From: Fomitopsis serialis
Taxonomy: Eukaryota > Basidiomycota > Agaricomycetes > Polyporales > Fomitopsidaceae
Length of the DNA: 64,000 nucleotides
Assembly (NCBI RefSeq): GCF_022376445.1
Contig: NW_025954973.1
Location: forward strand, 124,001 to 188,000
Direction of reading: 5' to 3'
Under the pieces are notes generated by a model, which saw only the letters and a list, made by a program, of their open reading frames with translations, did no database searches and was not told where the DNA came from. The position numbers were made by a program, and so were the translations under genes. Below are positions 48,756 through 58,207 of this stretch, in pieces. Within the stretch, counting starts at the first letter, position 1; each line of letters begins with the position of its first letter.

Positions 48756-49261
48756 ACACGGCATCTCACTGTTCCTCCAGAGAACTCGCACTCGCCTTCG
48801 CCTTCGCAATGGTGGTCACCATGCATCTGTATCGAATCGCCTTGCTCACATGTATGTAAATACGAAGCAGTGCCTCTGGTCGGTACATAGCACGACCCGT
48901 CATAAGAACTAGTTTCCTCTGCTTGAGATCCCAGTTCTGCTCAGTACATTTGACGATGCCTTAGCGGTTCTCTAGCTCACGCATTGACAAGAGTGATCAA
49001 TAACATACATGTACGCACGTTGAGTTACGCGGTTCACGTCTCATTGAGTGAGCCAGTGACGTGCCCTTATATCATAGTCATGTTGTGGGCATATGCATGC
49101 GTGAGAGTAACATACAGGAATGGGGGGAATGCGGGTGATACAACTGCGATGCGGACCCCCATGCCTGCAACGATCCCGGACCAACGTCCGCAGCGGAAAG
49201 CAAGGGAAGCGAGGCTCCCTGAGGACGACGCCAAGCGTCGAGAGTGTGGCGGGGAGAAGGT
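48756..49261. other. Spacer downstream of RPS30, no gene seen
   Basis: About 500 bases; no recognisable frame. It holds the 3-prime UTR of the minus-strand S30 gene. Confidence 0.4.
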
Positions 49262-49763
49262 TTACTTCTCGGGGTTGGGGTTCCTGTGAGAAGATATTCG
49301 GTTAGCGTCTGCACGGCGAAGAGCAGTAAAAATGAGGAAAAGTCAGATAGGAGCGAAAGACAAGATGCGTGGTTATCAACATAGGTATTCAGTGTGAACT
49401 ATGCTATGGTTTGGTTGTATCATCTTCGAAGACGAGACCAGGCCACCGAGGCCAGGAGAGAAAATAAAGAACTGGCACTCACATTCTCCGCTTGCCACCG
49501 GGGAGAGTGGTGACATTCACGAAGCTGCACCTAGCGTGAGCGATTGGTTTCCTTTGAGAAGTCTATGACTACGTACCGACGGTTGTAGATCATCCGCTTC
49601 TTAGCACGGCCCTTGGGAGTTTTCTTCTTCTCCTGCTTTTCGACCTTGGGGGTCTGCGACTTGACTTTGCCGGCACGGGCGAGGGATCCGTGAACTAGCA
49701 GAAAAATTGTTGCGTCGGCACCTCTCTGCTCGCCGATGGGCACAAAAACCGACCTTTTCCCAT
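49262..49763 (-). CDS. RPS30: 40S ribosomal protein S30 (eS30)
   Basis: 63-aa protein from four small exons: 49763-49754 (10 nt), 49694-49577, 49524-49483 and 49283-49262 (22 nt). Sequence marks are [55 protein letters not shown] and the end NPNPEK, all typical of eukaryotic S30, a component of the small ribosomal subunit. There is no ubiquitin-like N-terminal fusion as in animal FAU; the start MGK directly before [11 protein letters not shown] is the plain fungal form. The third intron is 199 nt, much longer than the others in this window, and may host a snoRNA. The tiny first exon (MGK plus one base) is common in ribosomal protein genes. Confidence 0.93.
49340..49428 (-). ncRNA. Candidate C/D-box snoRNA in RPS30 intron 3
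   Basis: In the sense of the host gene the intron holds, in order, a C-like box ATGATAC (49417-49423), a CTGA D-prime box (49389-49392), a C-prime-like TGTTGAT (49375-49381) and CTGA (49343-49346), bounded by GAAG and CTTTT that can pair. Spacing (about 85 nt) suits a C/D snoRNA. The C box matches the RTGATGA consensus only in part, and no guide target was checked. Confidence 0.3.
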
Positions 49764-50504
49764 GTTTTCTTGAGGCGGGGTTACAGGGCTAGTCGCTGTG
49801 GATGAGAGCGAGGAGAGCGACCGGTGCTCCTGTACAGTCAGCGATCTAAGGTTCTCACGGCTTACGTACACAAGCCGTTTGAGCGGCAGCCACCGAGCTC
49901 ACTGGCGCCCAGGATGCTCAGGCTCGTGTGGGCCTGTAACCCTGCCTCCATCCTAGTATTCAAGCTCAAGGCAGCATTATATATGTTCATCGCTGTTTCC
50001 TGGGCCCCTGGGCCCCTGGTGTACGACGTCGACGGAATGGAATATTTGTGATACATAGCTCGCACTAACTTAGTAGCCGATAGTTATGCCATTGACCCGT
50101 CCTGCACAATGTGCATTTGGTCCCTCGCCTCTAAAATCACTGTGACCGTCTTCGACTTGGCTCGCTAACCTACCAGTGCAAGCTGCTGCGAGGATATTGC
50201 TCTAGTAGTAGCCTAGTAGGCCGACCAATAAACCGGTCATGTACGGTAGGCGTTACGTTCCAAGCTCAAGCTGCATATTCGTCCATAAAAGAGGGGAAGG
50301 GGTCTTCATGCTTACATTATGTAGCACCTCTCCACGTCGCAATTCGACAAGTGGCCACAGCATCACCCGATTTGTCCCTCTGCAGTACGTGTACACAAAG
50401 GCTTCAAGCGTTATCCTTAGAACGAGTCGTCCTGCAACCAAACGCGCACCGATGTACTGTGGAAAATATCAATTTCGCGTATAGTGCAATGGACTACGCT
50501 GGAC
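49764..50504. other. Spacer upstream of RPS30, no gene seen
   Basis: About 740 bases. It should contain the ribosomal-protein promoter. No protein family recognised. Confidence 0.4.
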
Positions 50505-51774
50505 TCACCTTAGCACGCGACGTGCATGAAGTTTCGGAAGCCTCGTTTGTATGGTTGCTTGCCAACTATCATGGTCCGGGGAGGTGCTTCCCGAAGCACA
50601 CATCAACTGTACCCACACATACCTCACGCTTGCAAAGCGCGAGTCGGAGGAGAGTACCTCGTCTATCAGCACACATCGCTGTTGCTCCAAGAACTCTTCC
50701 GCCAGGGTTAGGATCTCAGACTCCCCGATGGAGTCGATGAGTCGGGTGTCTAGTCTGATGCCTACAACCCAAAGTTTTGAGGAGTTGATGCTTTGTAAGA
50801 GCGAGTAAAGCCGTTGAGGCGTTCGAGACGGTGCAGCCAGTACTTTCTGTAGGCAGAATGAGATCGCGAACTGCTCCAGTCCGGCGCATTGACCGAGCGT
50901 CAGAGTCTGTCGATGTTCTCCTAGCAGACGAACCTCAGACTTGATCCATCAAGATCGAAGTGATCATACCTATCCCCTGCCCGGGAGTTATTGCTGGTGG
51001 CAGCCGCAGCCGAATGTACGCACGTTTGAGTTCCGACCCCGTATGCTGCAGCGTTGTCGCGATTGCGTCGCTCAAACCGTAGTCCTCCGTCGCCTCCTTC
51101 CGGTTGTCCACCCAACCCGCCCTGAGTTCCTGTAAGCCACCGGCGATACGTAAATGTCGGACAAGCAAGTCCACGACATCATCAGACGGACCGTCCAAAT
51201 GAAGGGTTGCGAGTCGTGGAGGGGTAGTGCTCAGAGCTGACGGATGAAAATCCTTCGACCGGAAGATCAACGTCTGACAGCTAAGCTCTCTGAGGTTGGG
51301 GAGTGCGCAGACGAGCCGGCCGAAGATGATCTTGGACGGAAAGGTGACGTGGACCAGATGAAGTCCGGCAACATTAACGAAGGTCGATAAATGAACAAAT
51401 ACATGGCGGTGCATAGTTCCGGACTGCCATGCTGCGTTGCCAATGCCAAGGTGGCCCAACGACGGTAGCTTTCCCGCCAGCATCGACGCGAAAGTCCCAA
51501 AGTGGGGGATCGGTCGGCGTGTCTCTCCGGTGCTCACCGTTCCGAGGACTACGACCACCTTGACTCTGGCTCGTAGTTGCGGATGTGTATCGAGTAGTTT
51601 TGCGAAACGATGTGTGGTTTGCCGAAGTCCGAGAGTGGTTGTGGCGACGAGATGGTATTTGCTCCTGGCATACCATGCCTTGCAGACCAATGCGCAATTC
51701 CTGAGATCAGCTGGCTCATTCCAGAGATAGTCAATTGCCCGCTCCCAAGTCTCGGTGGGCAATTCAGGTAGCAT
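50505..51774 (-). CDS. F-box protein, fourth type
   Basis: Predicted 406 aa, exons 51774-50970 and 50920-50505, one 49-nt intron. The F-box-like start is MLPELPTETWERAIDYLWNE, then RNCALVCKAWYARSKYHLVA, a pattern frequent in polypore F-box proteins. Behind it are leucine-rich-like blocks (LPSLGHLGIGNAAWQ, GLHLVHVTFPSKIIFG, LPNLRELSCQTLIF, LATLHLDGPSDDVVDLLVRH). Without the intron the frame ends early (after QGIGMITSILMDQV); splicing joins TPGQGIG to EHRQTLTLGQCAGLEQFAIS and continues to a natural end. An upstream acceptor-like TTGCAG at 51780 could mean a further 5-prime exon. Confidence 0.75.
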
Positions 51775-52206
51775 GCTGCTCTGCAATTAAAAATCCGTCA
51801 ATTTAGCAACGTCGGAGTGATCACGCACTGGGGCCCAGCACTCACTATGTGTACTGAGGTGGGGTTGGCAGAGATGCGGGCCACCTCAGACCTCATCGAT
51901 AGCTCCAGGGGTAACGGCGCTTTGCAGGCAAGATTGAAATGTGTCTGTGCCTGTCAAGAAATGTCCATCATTACAGCCTTGGCAATTCATTACCTAGCAG
52001 CTCCGGCCCTCCAGATTTTGTAACGAACATGTCCCTAGGGATGGTCCAGGGCCAGTGACAAGACACGGTGACTGCGTAGCTCTTTGGGGCGACAAGTCCG
52101 GATGCGCACACCATTCTTGCAATTGATAGCCCAAAAAGGAGACGAGATCATCATTCTGCACAACACACAGCTACGTGTAGAGAGATGGCGAGCAGGGGGT
52201 GCCATC
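51775..52206. other. Spacer, no gene seen
   Basis: About 430 bases between two minus-strand genes; nothing recognised beyond the likely promoter of the F-box gene and the 3-prime UTR of EMC2. Confidence 0.4.
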
Positions 52207-53404
52207 TCACTGTATAATAGTAGCCAGGACACTGATCAGCTCTTTGTCGACCTTGGGCGGTGACTCGCCCTTAATGTTGAGATAAGCTGTCCGCAGCCGT
52301 TCAGTCGCGAGTTCGTCCAGACTGGACAGCTTCTCTGTGGATGGAGCGGATGTGTTTGATGCCGAAGATGACGACAACCGTGGTTCTGACATCAAACGGT
52401 GCGTACACTGATGTCTTCGCTCAGTCTATGGTAACAACTGAGAACACGACGACGTACCAGCTTCACTCCGTACCACGCGCGGAGTGTCAGTCCGGTAGGT
52501 ATTGAATCTTGTGGAGGTACGGGCCCGTCGTCGTCGTCGGTCATGTCCACAGCGACGAGGAACGTCTTTAGTGACAACGTGATGTCGGCAGCAAGGTATG
52601 CGGTTTCGGCGAATTGCAGGAAGTAAAATGGACTTTGCGGGGCAAGGATGAGAACGTGAGATAGGGCCTGTAGCGCATATGTGTATCTGCGTCGTCGTCG
52701 TCAAGCGAACATGCGACGAGTGAGATTTCGAGGAACTCACTGGTTACATGAGCAATATATATCGGCGAGCTCCAACCAGCCACCGACATCGGTGTAGAAC
52801 GTGTCAAGCATCGATGAGAGTTCTTCCACAGCTCGGTCGATCTTGCCCATGTTCCGAAGCACCACTGCTTTCCGACGCCAGACCGCCTACACAGCGTCAG
52901 CATATAAGTGGCCACATACGCGACTGAATACTCACAGCGTTCGTCTCATCTGCTTCCAACAACTCGTCATAGAACTTCAGTGCAACTTCGGGTGGTTCCG
53001 TCGCTTCCATTCTGAGGCCTTGTAGTACGTCGGCGCGAGGGGAGCCAGGAAACGCGTCTAGGATGTGTTGGAGACATTGCTACCGACGTTGGGCACGACA
53101 TTGTCCACGTTAGCTATGCATATCGCTAGCTAGGTCACAACATGCAGCTCACATCTGCGACTTCAATGTCTCCTTGGTCCAATGCAGCGAGGAAAAGCTT
53201 CTCAAGGTTGTCCCATCCTGTTGTGCGAGCGTGTCGGGCCATGCGCGTCGACCATCACGGCACTCACGACTCACCTCCATCCCCTTGCCTGGTGTACGCT
53301 CTGCTCTTCAGGAGTACCAAGCCATTCGCGAGAATCTCCTTCGAGCTCTCTGACCGTCTTTGCCTGTAACTTGCGAGCTTCTGGAGGGAGTTCGTGAGGT
53401 CCAT
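52207..53404 (-). CDS. EMC2: ER membrane protein complex subunit 2 (TPR protein)
   Basis: Predicted 304 aa, exons 53404-53275, 53217-53153, 53079-52936, 52886-52741, 52686-52458 and 52407-52207. EMC2 is the cytosolic TPR scaffold of the EMC, which inserts tail-anchored and multi-pass proteins into the ER membrane. Visible pattern: WDNLEKLFLAALDQGDIEVA, QCLQHILDAFPGSPRADVLQ, ALKFYDELLEADETNA, AVWRRKAVVLRNMGKIDRAV, WLELADIYCSCNQYTYALQA and FYFLQFAETAYLAADI, the repeat order of the EMC2/TTC35 family. Length fits (about 300 aa). All splice junctions are in phase. It is divergent from FOL1 with only 146 bp between the start codons. Confidence 0.85.
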
Positions 53405-53550
53405 GGTGAAGTCGCTGCGACCGCTGCAGGCGCCATCACATGTCCGCGCTTTGCCACTTTCCTCGATGGCATTCTGCTTTTGCTCACCACGTCGGGTGTC
53501 GATCGAGGCCTTGGTCTCGTCTGTGTCGGCCCATTCCGTATGTACATAGT
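53405..53550. promoter_or_regulatory. Compact bidirectional promoter EMC2 / FOL1
   Basis: The 146 bases between the two predicted start codons must carry both 5-prime UTRs and core promoters, unless FOL1 begins farther downstream. No clear TATA box is seen. Confidence 0.5.
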
Positions 53551-56347
53551 ATGATTGTGGATATAAGGTGAGTAGTCAAGTCAGGGCTGAGTATTTACAC
53601 CGTCACTAACCGCCGTACCGGGGCAGACAACTTTCCTCGAAAACCGGAAATGTAGCTGTTCAACACAGTAATGAGGCTTCAACAGCCCGTCATGACATTA
53701 TACGCATTAGAGACCTGAAACTCAATGTCCCGATAGCGAAGCAGGGGAACGAGACGGGTTCACAGCACGTTCTACTCACCCTCTCCATCGCGCACGACAC
53801 ACGGTCCACGGCTGCAGCGGACGACTTGTCTCGCTCCGTCAACTATGCGTCCATCTCGGAAACTATCATTCAAGCGCACGACGCCTTTCGTGTCCCATCG
53901 CTCGAAGCTCTGGCGGAACGTGTGTGTGCGTCCTGCTTTGATCACCATCCCGAGGTACAAGAGCTGTCTGTGAGAGCCCGCACGGTTCTTTCGCCTGTTA
54001 CGAAGGCTGGCATCGAAATGTGCTCTACGAGGGACCCTCCGAACACTTCCCTACAGCGCGTCTTCATCGAAAACCTGGAGTGCCAGACGATTGTCGGTGT
54101 GAATCCTGAGGAGCGAGATGTCCGGCAGCCAGTCGTATTCAATATCACTCTCGATGCGTTGCCTCGCCTGAACCAGCCCGTGGATCTCGGGGACTTGACA
54201 TTCGCAATTCAGGAGGTATGTCGTGCAGGAACACCGATGTATCCACTTGCTGACGATTTCCCGCAGGACGTATCCAATAGTTCGTATCTGACGATTGAAG
54301 CTCTCGCCTCATCCGTAGCACACACCGCACTTTCGCAATGCACAGATAAAACTGCGCGTGTAAATGTGCGCGTCGCGAAGCCAAAGGCACTGCGTCCGAC
54401 TGCTGAGGCGGCAGAAGTGGAGATCTCACGAACACTGGAGGATTACCAGCACGAGCTCCGTCCTGCAGACTCATCGAATATCGCAAACGGTTCGCTGTCG
54501 GTATCAGCGCGCAGCGAGGGGACTTCGTTTGCGTCTCTTCTCGCTTCGGTCGGGGAGAGAGACAAGCCTGTCAAGTATTCTCATCGCGCTGCGATAGCTC
54601 TAGGCGCGAATCTCGGCGATCGTTTTGCCAACATCGAACTGGCGCTCCGACTTCTGGAGTCACCTCCTCGAGGTGCGGGGACGCCTCAAGCAATGGTGGT
54701 CGACACGAGTTTCATGTACGAGACTGCACCGATGTATGTGGCGGATCAGCCACTGTTTATCAACTGCGCATGCATAGTAAGTTCATCACCAACCGAGTAA
54801 GGCATACGCTGATGTGGATCCCCTGCGACGTCAGGTCGAGACGGACATGAGCCCTTTGGAGCTGCTTGACTTTGTCAAGGAGATCGAGACCACCGTTGGG
54901 CGAGTCACTTCCTTCAGAAACGGCCCGCGAGCTATCGACCTTGATATCCTCACGTACGATTCAGATGTCTTTGACTCACGACCAGTCTCAGAGCGGGAAA
55001 CGCTGGACAACTTGGCAGGCCAGCTCGTCGTGCCCCATCCGCGCATAGCAGAGAGAGAATTCGTTCTCCGGCCGCTGAATGAGTGAGTTGTCAGTACCGT
55101 ACTTGATATCATTTCTGACTATCGACAGCATGATCCCAGATTATGTTCACCCAACGCTGCGCAAGCCAATTGGCGCCCTCTTCTCTGAGCTTTTGATGCG
55201 CTCAAGCTCGGACGCTGCGCCCATGTACAAAGTCATGCCCTTCCCGCGATATGGATTGCCTACGGACCCGCCCTCGCGGCCTTCCTCCCCGTCATTGGAG
55301 GACGCCCCACCTGTCCCACCCACCGCTGCGTATTGGACATACCCGGTGACGCGGAGCAAGGCCAGCCACCGGCGCACGACGTACATCATGGGGACGCTCA
55401 ATGCGACGCCAGACTCGTTCTCGGACGGCTCAAAACACAATAATATTCCTGCTGCACTGGCGTATGCGACATCGGCGGTGGCTGGCGGTGCTGCGATCGT
55501 CGACGTCGGTGGTTATTCTACCCGCCCGAGGGCTGCGTACGTCTCGCCGGAAGAGGAGACGTCGCGTGTCGTGCCTGTCATCGAGGCCATACGATCTATC
55601 TCACAGAGGGAGGGCACTGAAGACGCTTTACGCTCGAAGACGGCACATGTCCTGATCAGTGTGGACACCTTCCGATCTGACGTGGCAGAAGCCGCTGTAC
55701 GTGCTGGTGCCAACTGCATTAACGATGTCTACGCGTTCGTCGGTCCAAGCTTCCCACTCACGGAGGCTTCCGCGGAGCACTTCCTCGAGATGCGCCGCGC
55801 CGCACGCGAGCTCGCCGTCCCGGTGGTGCTCATGCATTCACGCGGGGAAGCGTCCGCGAACAAGGACTACTCGCAGTATGCGTACGCCGCGGACGCGCAC
55901 GGGCACGGGGCTGTGCTCGAAGGCGTCAGGGTAGAACTGGGCGAGAGGGCCGAGGCAGCCGTGAAGGGCCCTGGCGGGATCCGAAGGTGGAACGTCATCG
56001 TCGACCCAGGCATCGGTTTCAGCAAGACCGTCGAGGGTAATCTGGAGTTGCTGAGGGACGCGAGCCAGCTCACAGCCGAGACGTGGCGTCGGCCGGGGAG
56101 GAACCCGCTTGCGGAATATCCGCAGCTTATCGGGGCGTCCCGCAAGTCGTTCCTTGGGACAATTCTCGCCCGACCGGACGAGGGGGGCAGTTATGAGGGA
56201 CGGGAGACGAAGGCGAGTGAGAGGAGCTGGGCAACGGCTGCTGCGGTCAGTTGTGCGGTTCAGCAGAGAGCAGAAATCGTGCGGGTGCATGATGTCCTGG
56301 AATTAGGTGACGTTCTGAGAATCAGCTCGGCGATATGGGATCTGTAG
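53551..56347 (+). CDS. FOL1: Trifunctional folate synthesis protein (DHNA/HPPK/DHPS)
   Basis: Predicted 860 aa, exons 53551-53567, 53627-54215, 54267-54776, 54835-55082 and 55129-56347. Three enzymes are fused. Dihydroneopterin aldolase comes as two FolB-like units (DIIRIRDLKLNVPI and RVFIENLECQTIVGVNPEER). HPPK shows AAIALGANLGDRFANIELAL, GPRAIDLDILTYD and LVVPHPRIAEREFVLRPL. Dihydropteroate synthase shows IMGTLNATPDSFSDGSKHN, VDVGGYSTRP, VDTFRSDVAEAAVRAGANCI and LIGASRKSFLG. Together they convert dihydroneopterin to dihydropteroate; the last is the sulfonamide target. The 5-prime end is inferred: the long second exon has no ATG, and a 17-nt exon (MIVDI plus two bases) joined by a 59-nt intron with a CTAAC branch gives a continuous frame. 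Fungal Fol1 proteins are commonly 700-850 aa. Confidence 0.92.
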
Positions 56348-56604
56348 ACTGTAGTATCTTCAGGGAAATGCTAATCCATACATTCAGATACTGGCACTAC
56401 TGACCAGGTGTAGAACAGTACAGCGGTCACTGATAAGTACTGCCGAGGGCTCGTCGCGTCTCCCAGCAGCCACGACGGGCTCGAACAGAGCTTATCACCG
56501 GGGAGAACACGATCGATGTTTAGGTATTTAGTGACATCGACGTGAGTCAAATTGTGTTGCCACCTAAAGAAGGAGCAGCGTACGGAGATGAAAGAAGATG
56601 CGCT

Positions 56605-57926
56605 CTACCACTGGTCATACTCGAAACGACCATGTAATCTCGTCACGATCTCCTGATAGTCTGGCTCGTTCTCCACCGTCATATAACCATGTCGGATCAT
56701 GAAATCCAGAATCACTGCGTTTCCTCAGTACACAGTCTCATGTACGAGCGGAGGACATACCAAGGGCTGTGTTAGGCTTGAATAGACCCGAACGCATACG
56801 CGTGATCACGTCTTCTAGGGGAAGTAACTAGAAGACGTGGAGGATCAGATCCAGTACTGACCGAACGAGAGCGAAAAGCTGACCTCAAATGCTTCTACCT
56901 CGCCATCGAGAGGCTTGGGACGGAATGGCGTAGGATCTACACCTGGCGGGATTCGCAGGTCGTAGACATATCTAGAAATGCATGACATATGAGCAAGATC
57001 CCTCGCTCAGGAGACCACTGGACGCACTCGACTTCTGGTTGCAGCCATCCGAGAGGGGTTCTGCAGGTGGTGTGTATCATCAGTGTTCGAATTGCATCTG
57101 TTCGAGCAGATAATGCTCACTTGAAAAAATAGCTCACGCTGCCAACTGTACGTGCATGCCTCCGCACGATGGCTTCCTCGATGCTGGCCTCTTCCATTGA
57201 CTCCTTGACCAGACTCTCAAATGCGCCCAGGCCGGATGGAATGCCTCCCGCGACCGAGTTGTCCAGCCATCTCGGCCAAGTCTGCTTGCTCTTGGAACGA
57301 GTTGGAATCCACATCCTGCATGACTTCGGCAAACCGAGTTCGTCTGGATCCTCCTCGTACACTGTCATATGGACTCCGTAGGTGACCACGCCGAATAGCG
57401 CACACGCTGCACGTTCCATCATGAACGCGTAGTTCCGTCTATCTTCCGAGTCCTGCACCGCGCTCGTCGAGCCGACCGTTGCGGCCGTCGCGAATTCCTC
57501 GGCTTCACTTGGTGCATCGTGTGGGCCAAATGGATTTCGATAGATGGGATACATCTCCCCGCGCCATTTCTTAGGGCCAACCACGTCTGACCAGAGACCC
57601 TCGTCTCGCCAGCGCTCGCACAGTTCCTTCATCACACGCGACCGAGCGGCGGATGTGTTAACGTGAGACGCAAAGCTGATGACCTGCTTGCCGTCGTGAT
57701 CTTGAACCTCCCATGCAGAGCCATCCTTGGTTCCCTCTATTTCGTGTAGCAACTGCTGAACAATGGGTGGTCGAAGAAGACCGATTGCAGGAGACTCTGG
57801 GTCCGAGATCAGGCGCCAAGTCACTAGATGCTCTGCCGCAGGATCTGTGAGGTTCAATCGGAAGTTATCGCATGTCTGGAGAATTCGTGCAAAGCTCTGC
57901 GGGGAGCTGGGGGTAGGCCCGGCCAT
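56605..57926 (-). CDS. Nudix hydrolase with DUF4743 domain (YJR142W-like)
   Basis: Predicted 367 aa, exons 57926-57121, 57060-57028, 56971-56884, 56827-56761 and 56714-56605. An N-terminal DUF4743-like region (residues about 10-140, with PAIGLLRPPIVQQLL) precedes a Nudix fold: MWIPTRSKSKQTWPRWLDN, GGIPSGLGAFESLVKESMEE (a Nudix box with Lys for Arg and Ser for Gly, as I recall from fungal relatives), then EYVYDLRIPPGVDPTPFRP and LPLEDVITRMRSGLFKPNTA. Plant and yeast relatives hydrolyse oxidised thiamine diphosphate derivatives; whether this one does is inferred. It is also annotated in some genomes as thiamine pyrophosphokinase-related. Divergent from ATG1. Confidence 0.85.
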
Positions 57927-58207
57927 TGCGCGAATGATGGCAATTGGCAGGATTATATCATACTAGTAGAAGAGCGTCTAGATCTGACTAAGCCAGTTAT
58001 CTAATCTGACCAGACCAGGCTAACCACGGCACGAGCCGATTCCGTCTCTTCTCCTCTGACTGCTTGTCGCCGGAATGGGCTCTTGTTCGCGTCGCAGGTG
58101 CTTTGCGTGATCACTTGGAAGCTACTCTTGTACTTGTACTACCATACCAAGTTCAGTATCAGCCCAACGAAATAACCTGAACGACGCATATCTTCCGACC
58201 ATATCTC
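57927..58207. promoter_or_regulatory. Divergent promoter region, Nudix gene / ATG1
   Basis: 281 bases between the start codons of a minus- and a plus-strand gene; both promoters must lie here. A TATA-like element is not obvious. Confidence 0.5.
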
